This document shows positions 36,576-47,037 of a stretch of DNA of 64,000 nt, one piece after another. Where the stretch lies: positions 496,001-560,000 of the forward strand of contig NZ_MECJ01000033.1 of NCBI RefSeq assembly GCF_014596475.1. The letters run 5' to 3'. A program made the position numbers and the translations under genes. How positions within the stretch are numbered: position 1 is the first letter of the stretch; every line of letters starts with the position of its first letter. The DNA is from Streptomyces sp. CBMA152. Its GTDB lineage: Bacteria; Actinomycetota; Actinomycetes; Streptomycetales; Streptomycetaceae. The notes beneath the pieces were generated by a model. It searched no databases. It was not told the DNA's origin and saw nothing but the letters and a program-made list of their open reading frames with translations.

Positions 36576-37247
36576 TTAAGGCAACGGGCGGGGTGGGGAG
36601 AACTTCAGGCCGGCGACGCCCGACCCCGTCGACCGGACCGCCACAGACCCGTACGGCGTCCGCAGCCGCAGCCACGGCCCGGCGCCCAGGAGCGCCACCG
36701 GCGCACCGGGACGCAGGAAGCCCAGCGACTGCGCCGCATGCACCACCCGCAACGGCAACCCCGTGGACCCCAGCGTCCGCGACCAGATCTCGCGCCCGAG
36801 ACGGTCCCGCTCGGCCCGAGTCCGCTCAGCCGCAGGCAACGCCTCGTCCCGCGCCCGGAACTCCGCGACCGCCACGGAAACCGCCGCGCCGATCTCCGAC
36901 GCCGAGGGCAGCCCGGGCACCTGCTGCCAGCCACCGCGCGGCGGCAGCACACCCGCCCACGGCGGCCCGGTCACCGACGACGGGACCACCACCGCGGACG
37001 CCGGCTCGTCCAGCGCCTCAAGGAGCTCGCCGGCCGAGACGGTGACATCGAGCTCGACGACCGCGTCCAGCCGGGCCGTACGAATCGCCAGCACCTCGAA
37101 CGACGGCGGACGGCCGAACACCGCCACCGCCCCACCACCGGCCTGCAGCCGCACGGCCGCCGACCGGTCGTAGTGGATCAGCCGCGCCAGGAAGGCGGCG
37201 AGATCCGCCACCTCCCCGGCGTCGGCGAAGCCCAGCTTCACGGTCAT
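36576..37247 (-). CDS. Conserved hypothetical protein, coupled to thioesterase gene
   Basis: A 223-aa soluble protein started at ATG 37247 (ATGA overlap with the thioesterase stop). It has an N-terminal FADAGEVADLAAFLARLIHY, a central AVVVPSSVTGPPWAGVLPPR with GGWQQVPGLPSASEIGAAVS, and a C-terminal beta-rich part ending TPYGSVAVRSTGSGVAGLKF. No catalytic motif or membrane helix was recognised. The locus order (unknown protein, thioesterase, EttA) is conserved in my memory of Streptomyces genomes. Confidence 0.75.
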   Translation of the reverse strand: MTVKLGFADAGEVADLAAFLARLIHYDRSAAVRLQAGGGAVAVFGRPPSFEVLAIRTARLDAVVELDVTVSAGELLEALDEPASAVVVPSSVTGPPWAGVLPPRGGWQQVPGLPSASEIGAAVSVAVAEFRARDEALPAAERTRAERDRLGREIWSRTLGSTGLPLRVVHAAQSLGFLRPGAPVALLGAGPWLRLRTPYGSVAVRSTGSGVAGLKFSPPRPLP

Positions 37248-37687
37248 GCCGCAGCCCGCTCCGAGCCCGCCACACCCGCCGCGCCTTCGACGTATTCCTG
37301 GAGGAACGACTTCTCCTCCGCCGATATCCGCCGGGGCCGCGCCTCCTCCAGGTCGTACGGCACGACGACCGTCGACGCCCGCACATACACCTGCTCGGGG
37401 TCCTTGATCTCGTACGCGATCGTCAGCGCCGCCGCGCCGATCTTCGTGACCCACGACTCGATGGTCACCGGTGCGTGGCGGTGCACCAGCGGCCGTACGT
37501 AGTCGATCTCGTGCCGGGCCACGACGGACGGGCCCGTGAACGACGGCGAGCCGTCCCCCTGCGCCAGCTGGAACATGAAGTCGATACGGGCCTCTTCCAG
37601 GTACCGGACGAAGACCGCGTTGTTGACGTGCCCGAAGGCGTCCATGTCCGACCAGCGGAGCGGGCAGCTGTAGATGTGGCGAGCCAA
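37244..37687 (-). CDS. Acyl-CoA thioesterase (hot-dog fold, 4HBT type)
   Basis: A 147-aa protein. The only usable start is TTG 37687 (LARHIYSCPLRWSDMDAFGH), which overlaps the 3' end of ettA by 5 nt... upstream in-frame ATG/GTG codons lie deep inside ettA. The motif DMDAFGHVNNAVFVRYLEEA contains the catalytic Asp and the hot-dog helix of 4-hydroxybenzoyl-CoA-thioesterase-like enzymes. It probably hydrolyses acyl-CoA in the cytoplasm. It is co-transcribed with ettA and the following unknown gene. Confidence 0.85.
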   Translation of the reverse strand: MARHIYSCPLRWSDMDAFGHVNNAVFVRYLEEARIDFMFQLAQGDGSPSFTGPSVVARHEIDYVRPLVHRHAPVTIESWVTKIGAAALTIAYEIKDPEQVYVRASTVVVPYDLEEARPRRISAEEKSFLQEYVEGAAGVAGSERAAA

Positions 37688-37692
37688 GAGGA

Positions 37693-39357
<1,665 letters not shown>

Positions 39358-39468
39358 GAGAAACCGTCCGGCAGTGTGAATCGGGCTGTGGGCAGATACA
39401 CCCCATCTTGCCGTACCGCCACCCCTCGGCGGAAACGGGTAGTTCTACGGGGAAGTCAAACGGAACGC

Positions 39469-39506
39469 CAGTGGCCCCGGTGCGCCTGCGCTCACCGGGG
39501 CCACTG
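39469..39506. terminator. Hairpin terminator after the thioester surface-protein gene
   Basis: Perfect 14-bp arms at 39469-39482 and 39493-39506 (CAGTGGCCCCGGTG and its complement) with a 10-nt loop. It lies 52 nt past the stop of the gene at 39558, between it and the ettA promoter region. Confidence 0.75.
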
Positions 39507-39557
39507 TCACAGGGTGCTCACTCTGCGTACGGAGTGCTCTGCGTCACCGTCGCATGG

Positions 39558-40991
39558 TCAGTGCCCAGCGGTCCCGGCCTTCTTGCGGCGCAGGAAGAAC
39601 ACCGCGCCGCCGCCTATGGCGACCAGCGCGACCGCGATGCCCGCGATCATCGGGGTGGAGCTGGAGCTACCGGTCTCGGCGAGGTCGCCGCCGGTGGAGC
39701 CGCCGGACGAGGTGCCGCCCGCCGAGGCGGGGCTGGGCTGCGAGGACGGCGTGGTGGTGCCGGTGCCCGTCTTGCAGTCCAGGACGCCCTTGAACTCCTG
39801 CTTGAAGCCGTTCGGCCCGGTGATCACGAAGTCGTACGCCTGGTCCTCGGCGACCGGCACAGTGACGGTCTTCGACTTGCCGGCGCCGATCGTGTAGGTG
39901 AAGCCGGCCAGCTTGAAGGTGAACGCCTCGTCGCCCTTGTTGGTGGCCGTGATGTCCACGCCGCCCTTGGCGCAGTTCTTCATCGCCGACACGGCCGGAA
40001 TGGCGCCCTGCTTGGCCCAGGTCGCCTTGGCGACGGCCGTCACGGTGGAGTCGCTGGACCCGGCGAGGATCTGCGTCTGGCTCTTGGACTCACTGGCGAA
40101 CGCGCGGCCGACCGGCACCTGCGTGGTGGCCTGGACGCTCAGCGTGCCGGAGCCCGGCTGGGCGCCCGCGGGGACGTCGAAGAACAACTGCGAGCCGTTC
40201 TTGGCACCCGTGACGACCTTGCCGGCCTTGTCGACGACCTTGATCCCGGCGGCCTTGAGCTCCTCGGACGGGGTGACCGAGACCTTGTCGGCGTTGGTGC
40301 GCACGGTCACCGGGCCGAGCTTGGTGCCCGCCTTGCCGGAGACGGCCGGGTTGTCGAGGGTCAGCGACGCCTTGGGCTCGTCCACGCTCTGCGCGGACTT
40401 GGTCAGCCAGTCCGCCAGATCCTTGGCCTGGCCGTCCACGGCGTCGACCTGGACGTGGTCCGAGAAGCGCCAGATCGCGACCTGGGTGGCGGCGGCGGCC
40501 GTGCCATTGGTCAGCTGACCCTTCAGGCCGGCCGACTTGGCGAGCGCCGTCAGGTCGTTCACCTGCGGGTACGAGTGCTCCAGGATCCAGCGGATCTTGC
40601 CCGCGTCCGGGTTGCCACTCAGCGAGGTGCCGCTCCAGGGGGTCTCCTGGTACTTCGCGGCCTGCTGGGTCGGGTTGTGGATGTCGATGCAGTACGTACG
40701 CAGCGTGCCGCCGCCGTCGACCACCATCTGGAACAGGCCGGCCGCGACGGGACGGTCACCGCCCTGCTGGTGGATGACGGCGCGGTCCGAGGCGTCCGGG
40801 TCCAGACCCTTGATGGTGGCGACCGCGCCGCCCTGGTGCTGCTGGCCGGGCGTGTCGGCGACCGCCGCACCGGCACCGGCTATCGCGCTGCCCGCGACCA
40901 GACCCGTGACGACCGCAGCGGCCGCGAGGCGAGCGGCGCCGCGCTTGCGTACAGACTTGGGTACAGAAAACCCGTGAACGACTGAAAACAC
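39558..40991 (-). CDS. Cys-Gln thioester-domain surface protein with LAETG sorting signal
   Basis: A 477-aa exported protein; GTG 40991 has AAGGGG 6 nt upstream. The signal peptide ends near GAGAAVA-DTPG. The thioester domain has the reactive Cys in RTYCIDIHNP (about residue 100) and the partner Gln in ATQVAIWRFSDH (about 169). An Ig-like/beta region with PVTVRTNADKVSVTPSEELK follows. The C-terminus has a Ser/Gly/Thr linker, LAETG (about 433-437), a transmembrane helix and RRKK, a class-E sortase anchor. Such proteins form covalent surface attachments. Confidence 0.9.
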   Translation of the reverse strand: MFSVVHGFSVPKSVRKRGAARLAAAAVVTGLVAGSAIAGAGAAVADTPGQQHQGGAVATIKGLDPDASDRAVIHQQGGDRPVAAGLFQMVVDGGGTLRTYCIDIHNPTQQAAKYQETPWSGTSLSGNPDAGKIRWILEHSYPQVNDLTALAKSAGLKGQLTNGTAAAATQVAIWRFSDHVQVDAVDGQAKDLADWLTKSAQSVDEPKASLTLDNPAVSGKAGTKLGPVTVRTNADKVSVTPSEELKAAGIKVVDKAGKVVTGAKNGSQLFFDVPAGAQPGSGTLSVQATTQVPVGRAFASESKSQTQILAGSSDSTVTAVAKATWAKQGAIPAVSAMKNCAKGGVDITATNKGDEAFTFKLAGFTYTIGAGKSKTVTVPVAEDQAYDFVITGPNGFKQEFKGVLDCKTGTGTTTPSSQPSPASAGGTSSGGSTGGDLAETGSSSSTPMIAGIAVALVAIGGGAVFFLRRKKAGTAGH

Positions 40992-41131
40992 AGAATTCCC
41001 CTTCGGGCGAGGCGCTTTCGCGTACGTGCGCGTGGGGGAAGTGCCTCGCCTGCTGACTCAAGTGCCCCGTGAGTACGGCGAATCCTATGGAGCCCGCGCC
41101 CCCTGATCCCCGGTCATACGGTCCTATAACC

Positions 41132-41146
41132 ATTCCGAATCGGAAT
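41132..41146. promoter_or_regulatory. Odd palindrome upstream of the surface-protein gene
   Basis: ATTCCGA-A-TCGGAAT, perfect 7-bp arms, about 140 nt upstream of the gene at 40991 and after the SsbB-like stop. A candidate regulator site; the regulator is unknown. Confidence 0.4.
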
Positions 41147-41210
41147 CGTTATCGCCGGTACCCACTCCCACCTGGGGTTATCGACAAATCTCCAGTACGG
41201 AACGGGACGT

Positions 41211-41717
41211 TCAGGGCACGCTGACCGCCACGGCGGGCGGATTCACGGACGGATCCGCGGGCGGTGGCGGCCCCACCGAGCCAGGATCCGTCGAATCCGG
41301 CACATCCGAACCGGCCCGCGCCGCCGGGTCCTTGGGCGGGGCCGTCAGCGCCGGGTCCGCCTTCACCACCCGCCGGAACACCGATGTCCCGCGCGTCAGA
41401 TCGTGACCCACCGCGATCGCCTCGACGTCCGCCGAGAATCTGCGGTGCCCGTCCTGGTCCTCGTCGCGGACCCGCAACCGGCCGTGCACCACCAGCGGTT
41501 CGCCCACCGCGACCGAGCTCGCCAGATTCAGCCCGAGCGTGCGCCACGCCCACACGGTGTAGAAACTGGAGTGCCCGTCGACCCAGGCGGCCGTCTGCCG
41601 GTCGTACCGGCGCGGGGTCACCGCCAGCCGGAACCGCGCCACCCCGCCCGTCGCCGAGTCCCGGTACTCGACCCGCGTCGCCGCGTTCCCCACCAGTGTC
41701 ACCAACGTGTCGTTCAT
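41211..41717 (-). CDS. Single-stranded DNA-binding protein, SsbB-like paralogue
   Basis: A 168-aa OB-fold protein from ATG 41717 (GGGAGTGGTGGGG upstream). MNDTLVTLVGNAATRVEYRD, VARFRLAVTPRRYDRQTAAW and VDGHSSFYTVWAWRTLGLNL are typical of the Streptomyces SsbB group. The C-terminus is Pro-rich (PPPPADPSVNPP) and lacks the acidic DDxxF tip of replicative SSB. This fits a specialised role such as segregation or recombination rather than bulk replication. Confidence 0.85.
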   Translation of the reverse strand: MNDTLVTLVGNAATRVEYRDSATGGVARFRLAVTPRRYDRQTAAWVDGHSSFYTVWAWRTLGLNLASSVAVGEPLVVHGRLRVRDEDQDGHRRFSADVEAIAVGHDLTRGTSVFRRVVKADPALTAPPKDPAARAGSDVPDSTDPGSVGPPPPADPSVNPPAVAVSVP

Positions 41718-42007
41718 CCCCACCACTCCCCCGTCGTACGTGCCTTCCGCACGCGCCTGTCGCACGCACGAGTCGTCCCCGGCGCAGCTCCGTCCGGCCC
41801 AGGCGGCCGATCGAACCCTTGCGCTGTCGATCTCCATGCTGGACCGGACGGAGGACCTCGCGCCGGGGGCTGTGGACTACCCGCCGGTTGTGGAAAACCC
41901 CGTCACCCGTACGTGGCGTTCCACCCCACCGAGCCAGCACGCACGGCCAGGACACGCGGCCAGAACGCACAGCCGCCGACCAGGCCGCACGCCCGCCCGA
42001 CGCCCCG

Positions 42008-44401
42008 TCACGACACCCCCGCCCGCACCCCGGACCCGCCGCGAACCCCCGTACCGCCCCGCACCGCCACGTACTGCTCGCGCACCTCCCGGTACCGCAG
42101 CAGCTCCGCCGCGACCGGGTCGAGGACCCTCGCGCGGCCGCAGCCCGCCGCGGCCTCCCGCAGGCGGCGCTCGGCCTCCTGCCCGTACCGCCGCCCGGGT
42201 CCGCGCGCCGCGACCCCGCAGGCCCACTCCACCAGCGGCCCCCCGACGATCCCGGCCAGCATCACCAGGGCGGGCACGAGCAGCCCGGGGCTCAGCACCC
42301 CGACGATCTGGCCGAGGAGCCAACCCCCGCCCACGATCTGAACCAGCGTCATGGCCGCCTGCACCAGGACCGCCGCCGGCCACCACGCAGGCCGCGGCGA
42401 GGTGCCCCGCTCCCGCTCGGCCCGTACGGCCAGCTCGTCCAGGGCCTGCGGCAGCCCCTCGGCGCCCCGTACGGCCGCCTCCCGGACCGCCTGGGCCCAG
42501 GGTGCGGGCAGCCCGCCGGCCGCCTCGTCCGCGACCACGCGTACGGCCTGCTCGACGCGTTGCCGGGCGGTCACCTCCTCCTCGGGCGGCGCGCTCGGCT
42601 GGGGCGACTCAAGGCCCGGGACGCGGGTCCGCTCGTACCAGCGCCAGAGCCGCAGCCACGGGGTGCCGCACGCGCGCGACGCGTTGCGGCGCCATTCGCG
42701 CTCGGCCGCCTCGCCCGCCGCGGCCGCGCCGACCGCCGCCGCGAGCCGGTCGGTGAACTCCTCCCGGGCCCGCTCGTCAAGACCCGAGCGCCCGTCCGCG
42801 ACGTACACCGGACGTAGTCCGGCCGCTGCCGCGTCCAGATCGGCCGCCACGCGGCGCTCGGGCGCGCCGCGCTCCTGTACGAAGCGGCTGAGCAGTTCGC
42901 GCAGTTCGACGACGCCTTGGCCGGTGAGGGCGGAGAGCGACAGCACGGTGGCGCCCGGTTCGCCGTGCTCGCCGAGCGCCATGCCGTCGTCGTCCAGGAG
43001 CCGTCGCAGATCGTCGATGACCTGGTCGGCGGCCTCTCCGGGCAGCCGGTCCACCTGGTTGAGGACGACGAACGTCACCTCTGCATGTCCGGCGAGCGGC
43101 CGCAGATAGCGCTCGTGCAGGACGGCGTCCGCGTACTTCTCCGGGTCGACGACCCAGACGACGGCGTCCACGAGCGCGAGGACGCGGTCGGCCTGATGGC
43201 GGTGGTCGACCACCGCCGAGTCGAGGTCGGGCAGATCGACCAGCACGAGCCCTTGCAGCGCCTCGGCGTTGGGGTCGCTCGGCAGCGGTCGGCGCCGCAG
43301 CCGCCCCGGAATCCCGATCCGGTCGAGCAGCCCCGCCGCGCCGTCCGTCCAGCTGCACGCGATGGGCGCGCCGGTGGTGGGGCGGCGCAGCCCGGTCTCC
43401 GAGATGTTCGTCCCGGCGAGGGCGTTGAACAGCGTCGACTTGCCACTGCCGGTGGCTCCCGCGATGGCGACGACCGTGTGCCGGGCCGAGAGCCGCTGCC
43501 GCGCCGCCGCCTCGTCGAGGACCCGTCCGGCCTCGGCCAGCGTCTTCCCGTCGAGCCGGGTCCGCGACAGCCCCACGAGCTCCCGCAACGCGTCGAGCCG
43601 CCCGCGCAGCTCGCCGCCGTAGGGCCCGCCGATGGGCACGTACGCCTCGACCGGCTCGGGCTCCTCCTCGGGAACCTCCTCCGGCGCCTGCTCGTTCACC
43701 CGTCGAGCGATCAGACCGTCATCCCAGGCGGTGGCGGAGCGCGGGTCGGGGTCGGACGCCGGGGGTGCGGCGTCGCGGATCCGCGGACGCGCTCCGGGAC
43801 CGACGGCGTCGCGGGTACGGGGGCGTGCGTGCGGGGCCGCGTCCGCGGTGGCGTTGCGGGGTGCGGCGTTGCGGGGCGCCGGGCCGGGTGCGGGGGGCGT
43901 GGCATCGCGCGCGTCGTCGTCCGGGGCCGTACCCGGGGCGCGGGGTGGCTCGGCCTCGGGGCGGTCGGGCTTTGGCGGGGCCTCGGCCTGCGGTGGAGCG
44001 TCGGCCGGCTTGGAACCGGGGGTCACGGCTTCCGCCCCACCGCCCACATCACCACGCCGGGCGGCCGGGCGCTCGGCCCACGGGCGGTCGAAGCCGAGCC
44101 AGCCCGAAGTAGGGCCGACGGTCTCCAGACGGCCGATCCCGGTCCGCCCGGAGGCCCGGAGTGCGGTCCCCGTCGACGTGGCCTCCGGCTCGTCACCCGA
44201 TGGGGTGGGCTCGGCCGGGTCGACCTCGGTCTCGGAGAGGCTCTGCGCGCCGTCCTGCGGGGAAGCCGACGGGGTGGATTGAGACAGGTCGGACCCAGGC
44301 TGATCGGACCCAGGCTGATCGGACTCGGGCTGATCGGACTCGGGCTCGTCGGACTGCGAGTCGGGCTGGTCGGCCCCCGGCCGATCCGTCAGAGCGGTCA
44401 C
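42008..44401 (-). CDS. Dynamin/YfjP-like GTPase with C-terminal membrane helices
   Basis: A 797-aa GTPase. GTG 44401 gives the best spacing to AAGGAGAG; GTG 44410 (overlapping the upstream stop as GTGA) is the alternative. It has an acidic/Pro-rich disordered N-terminus with five-residue repeats (SDQPG/ESDQP) and a GTPase domain (about 310-540) with P-loop GATGSGKST, VLVDLPDLDSAV (G3) and FVVLNQVDRLPG (G4, NxxD). A helical region and two transmembrane helices (about 680-735) follow. It probably works with the coupled GTPase upstream in membrane organisation. Confidence 0.85.
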   Translation of the reverse strand: MTALTDRPGADQPDSQSDEPESDQPESDQPGSDQPGSDLSQSTPSASPQDGAQSLSETEVDPAEPTPSGDEPEATSTGTALRASGRTGIGRLETVGPTSGWLGFDRPWAERPAARRGDVGGGAEAVTPGSKPADAPPQAEAPPKPDRPEAEPPRAPGTAPDDDARDATPPAPGPAPRNAAPRNATADAAPHARPRTRDAVGPGARPRIRDAAPPASDPDPRSATAWDDGLIARRVNEQAPEEVPEEEPEPVEAYVPIGGPYGGELRGRLDALRELVGLSRTRLDGKTLAEAGRVLDEAAARQRLSARHTVVAIAGATGSGKSTLFNALAGTNISETGLRRPTTGAPIACSWTDGAAGLLDRIGIPGRLRRRPLPSDPNAEALQGLVLVDLPDLDSAVVDHRHQADRVLALVDAVVWVVDPEKYADAVLHERYLRPLAGHAEVTFVVLNQVDRLPGEAADQVIDDLRRLLDDDGMALGEHGEPGATVLSLSALTGQGVVELRELLSRFVQERGAPERRVAADLDAAAAGLRPVYVADGRSGLDERAREEFTDRLAAAVGAAAAGEAAEREWRRNASRACGTPWLRLWRWYERTRVPGLESPQPSAPPEEEVTARQRVEQAVRVVADEAAGGLPAPWAQAVREAAVRGAEGLPQALDELAVRAERERGTSPRPAWWPAAVLVQAAMTLVQIVGGGWLLGQIVGVLSPGLLVPALVMLAGIVGGPLVEWACGVAARGPGRRYGQEAERRLREAAAGCGRARVLDPVAAELLRYREVREQYVAVRGGTGVRGGSGVRAGVS
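44291..44350. repeat. 15-bp tandem repeat, four units
   Basis: Units GGACCCAGGCTGATC (twice), GGACTCGGGCTGATC and GGACTCGGGCTCGTC, contiguous and in frame. They encode the SDQPG/SDQPE repeats of the GTPase N-terminus; copy-number variation would keep the frame. Confidence 0.85.
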
Positions 44402-44406
44402 CCCGC

Positions 44407-46014
44407 TCACCTCTCCTTCTGCAGTAGGGACAGCGCGGCGATCAGCTCGGCCTGGGGCTCGGGGGTCACCTGGAGCGCGTCCAGTGGGGCGAGTCGGCGG
44501 TCGCGTTCGGCGTTCAGGACTTCGTCGATGTAGGTCTTGACCAGCTCGCCGCCCTGGTCGCGCAGCCGGAGCGCACGCTGGGCGCCGACGCGCTCGGCCA
44601 GCCGCTCCCCGGCCCGCCGCGCCCGGCGGCCGCCGAGGAGAGCTGCCGCAAGGAGGGCCGCGACGGCCTCGGGGGCGGGCGCAACCGCCCGTTCCATCTC
44701 GCCCACCTCCTCCTCTGCCAGCTCCTCCAGGACCCGCCGCCAGCGCCGTACCGCGACCTCGATGCGGTCGCCGGTCTCCCGGTCCCGTACGCCCTCGGCC
44801 AGCTCCACCGCCGCGGGCTCGCGGCCCCAGGCCTCGCGGACCCGTTCGTCGGCGGCGTCGGCGGCGCAGCCGAGCAGTTCGGCGAGGCTCTCGACGAGCG
44901 CGTCGAGCAGCTCGCCGGAGCTCGCGTCCCGGGGGTACGCGCGCCAGCGGGTGAGCGCGTCCCCGGCGAGCACGCCCCCCGCCTGCAGCCTGCGCCGCAC
45001 GCGTGCGCCTTCCCGCTCGTACGCCTCCTCGACGACGCCCGTCATCCGTACGGCGGCGGCGTGCTGCGCGGCGACGGCGGAGGCGAGCTCGGGCATCCGG
45101 GCGTTGAGCGAGTCGATGACGCCGACGGCGGTACGGACGACGGCCTGCTGGCGGGCGGCCGCGTCCTGGGCCCGGTGGGTGAGCCACTGGCCGAGCGGGG
45201 CGACCGCGGTGGAGGGCAGCAATCCGCTTCCGCCGCCCGCCGATTCGGGCAGCTCGGGGATGGTGAAGCGGGGCACCTCGCCGAGCCCGGCCTTGGTGAG
45301 CAGCGCCGCGTACTGCCGCGACACCTCGCCCATGACCTGGTGCGGCACCCGGTCGAGGACGGTGATCAGCGTGGCGTCGTACTCCTTCGCGGTACGCAGC
45401 AGATGCCACGGCACGGCGTCGGCGTACCGCGACGCCGTCGTCACCATGACCCAGATGTCGGCGGCGCAGATCAACTGGGCGGCGAGGATCCGGTTGCTGA
45501 CGACGAGTGAGTCGATGTCGGGCGCGTCGAGCAGGGCGAGGCCGGGGGGCATGTTCCGCGAGGTCTCGACCCGCAGGGAGTTCTCCGCGTCGTTGCCGCC
45601 GACGCCCTCCTCCCCCTCCGCCTCCTCGCTCTGCTGCGGCAGCCATACGCGGGTGAGCTGCGGCAGTACGCGGATTCCGGTGAACCAGTGGTGGTCGTCG
45701 GGGTGGCAGACGAGGACGGGCGTACGGGTCGTGGGCCGCAGCACCCCGGCCTCGCTGACCCGCCGCCCGACAAGGGAGTTGACGAGGGTGGACTTGCCGG
45801 CGCCGGTGGACCCGCCGAAGACGGCGAGCAGCGGCGCTTCGGGATCTTTGAGCCGGGGCAACAAATAGTCGTCGAGCTGCGCGAGCAGCTCGACCCGGGT
45901 CTGCCGCGCCCGCGCCGCCCCCGGCAGGGGCAGCGGAAGACGCACGGCGGCGACCCGGTCGCGCAGGGCGGAGAGTGCGTCGATCAGCTGAGGCCGTACG
46001 TCCAAGGTCACCAC
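44407..46014 (-). CDS. Dynamin-like/YfjP-family GTPase
   Basis: A 535-aa GTPase, first gene of the coupled pair. Start GTG 46014 (or 46011) at VVTLDVRPQLIDALSAL. P-loop GGSTGAGKST (about 66-75), LALLDAPDIDSLV (G3) and ITVLDRVPHQV in the G4 position, where the usual NKxD is replaced by LDRVP. A long helical C-terminal half follows, with a weakly hydrophobic AVAALLAAALLGG, and ends LLQKER at the start of the second GTPase. Bacterial paired GTPases of this sort often form membrane-shaping heteromers (inference). Confidence 0.85.
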   Translation of the reverse strand: MVTLDVRPQLIDALSALRDRVAAVRLPLPLPGAARARQTRVELLAQLDDYLLPRLKDPEAPLLAVFGGSTGAGKSTLVNSLVGRRVSEAGVLRPTTRTPVLVCHPDDHHWFTGIRVLPQLTRVWLPQQSEEAEGEEGVGGNDAENSLRVETSRNMPPGLALLDAPDIDSLVVSNRILAAQLICAADIWVMVTTASRYADAVPWHLLRTAKEYDATLITVLDRVPHQVMGEVSRQYAALLTKAGLGEVPRFTIPELPESAGGGSGLLPSTAVAPLGQWLTHRAQDAAARQQAVVRTAVGVIDSLNARMPELASAVAAQHAAAVRMTGVVEEAYEREGARVRRRLQAGGVLAGDALTRWRAYPRDASSGELLDALVESLAELLGCAADAADERVREAWGREPAAVELAEGVRDRETGDRIEVAVRRWRRVLEELAEEEVGEMERAVAPAPEAVAALLAAALLGGRRARRAGERLAERVGAQRALRLRDQGGELVKTYIDEVLNAERDRRLAPLDALQVTPEPQAELIAALSLLQKER

Positions 46015-46349
46015 ATGCGAAGAATGCCCAATTTTGGCGCCTTTTTGAAGCGTATGGAGGCCTTCGCGCGCCGATAGGACACAGCGGGACAGACGGGATG
46101 AGTGGGACGCAGGCATAACGAGTGCACAACACCCGGCGCCGCAAGCGTCAAAAGCGCTGCGTGTTCCGCGCTCGCCTGCGATTATCGGTTCGCTTCACCG
46201 AACCTCCACATCGTGCCACGCAGGTGAAGCAACCGGGACGAGGTGAGAGGAGCCCTATCCTTGTCCCCGGCAAGGTCACCGGCCCGGAGCCCGCTCCGGA
46301 CCGCAGCCCTGCCCGCCCGGGGGCTCCAGGCCACCGCGGCCGCCAACCG
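46015..46349. other. Intergenic region before tRNA-Arg
   Basis: No coding potential is apparent. Contains a short inverted repeat GGTTCG...CGAACC near 46189-46206 and the unmarked promoter space for the GTPase pair (minus) and the tRNA (plus). Nothing else is supported. Confidence 0.4.
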
Positions 46350-46422
46350 GCCCCCGTAGCTCAGTGGATAGAGCAGGCGCCTTCTAAGCGCTTGGCCGCA
46401 GGTTCGAGTCCTGCCGGGGGCG
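46350..46422 (+). tRNA. tRNA-Arg (anticodon TCT)
   Basis: A 73-nt cloverleaf: acceptor GCCCCCG / CGGGGGC, D stem GCTC / GAGC, anticodon stem GGCGC / GCGCT with loop CTTCTAA (anticodon TCT at 46383-46385), and T arm GCAGG-TTCGAGT-CCTGC. CCA is not encoded. Reads AGA arginine codons, rare in this GC-rich genome. Confidence 0.95.
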
Positions 46423-46442
46423 CTTCCGCCCGTGCGGTGTCA

Positions 46443-46469
46443 GGCCCTCCCCATTGGGAGGGCCTTTTT
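46443..46469 (+). terminator. Rho-independent terminator of the tRNA
   Basis: Arms GGCCCTCCC / GGGAGGGCC (46443-46451, 46456-46464), 4-nt loop and TTTTT at 46465-46469. Confidence 0.9.
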
Positions 46470-46554
46470 GCTGCTCAAAGGGAACATAGCGAGCGGGGCG
46501 TAGCGGGGACGTAAGCCTCCCGCTCGGCGGTTTGGGTGCCCGCGAGGGACCCGC

Positions 46555-46929
46555 TCAGCGGTCCGAGTAGCTGAAGTCGCCCACCGTCCACGCCGTCACG
46601 TCCGCGATCGCGACGCGGTACATGCCGCCCGTTTCGGGGATGCCCGTCGTGCCCTGCAGGATTCGGGCGACGTGGAAGTGCAGGTGGGTGGGGTGCTCGT
46701 GCTGTGGGGGCCGGGGCGTCGTGAAGGTGCCGGAGAACGCGCCCAGGCTGTCCGAGTCCGTGAGGACTTCGGCCACGCGCTGTCTCCAGACCGCCTCGGG
46801 GGCCAGGCGGCCGGTGATCACGGAGCCGCCGGTCACCACGGTCAGGGACATCTGGTTGCTCTGCTCCGACTCGACCGTCGCCGCGATGGCGACCAGCAGT
46901 TCGTCAGGGGCATGGTCAAGGGTCGACAT
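46555..46929 (-). CDS. Conserved small protein of unknown function
   Basis: A 124-aa soluble protein from ATG 46929. It begins MSTLDHAPDELLVAIAATVE, with SEQSNQMSLTVVTGGSVITG (beta), HEHPTHLHFHVARIL (His-rich strand) and an end of MYRVAIADVTAWTVGDFSYS. The His cluster is eye-catching but not diagnostic. The N-terminal half loosely recalls gas-vesicle accessory GvpU-like proteins; this is weak. No partners in an operon. Confidence 0.7.
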   Translation of the reverse strand: MSTLDHAPDELLVAIAATVESEQSNQMSLTVVTGGSVITGRLAPEAVWRQRVAEVLTDSDSLGAFSGTFTTPRPPQHEHPTHLHFHVARILQGTTGIPETGGMYRVAIADVTAWTVGDFSYSDR

Positions 46930-47037
46930 GACCGCGGATTTTAGCCCGCGTCACCCGGTCCCGTCCGCCCCTAACTGCCGAGCGCCGCCCAGCCGTTCGA
47001 CGGCGGGGCGGCGCGGGCGGCAGGCAGGTCCCGGGGA

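Noticed and set aside
44411..46144. In-frame upstream extension of the second GTPase (would give a 1378-aa protein)
   Set aside because: The extension is the shifted frame of the first GTPase; the start with a ribosome site at 44401 explains the gene.
46122..46514. 130-codon ORF running through tRNA-Arg
   Set aside because: It overlaps a well-formed tRNA and terminator and has no recognisable protein features.
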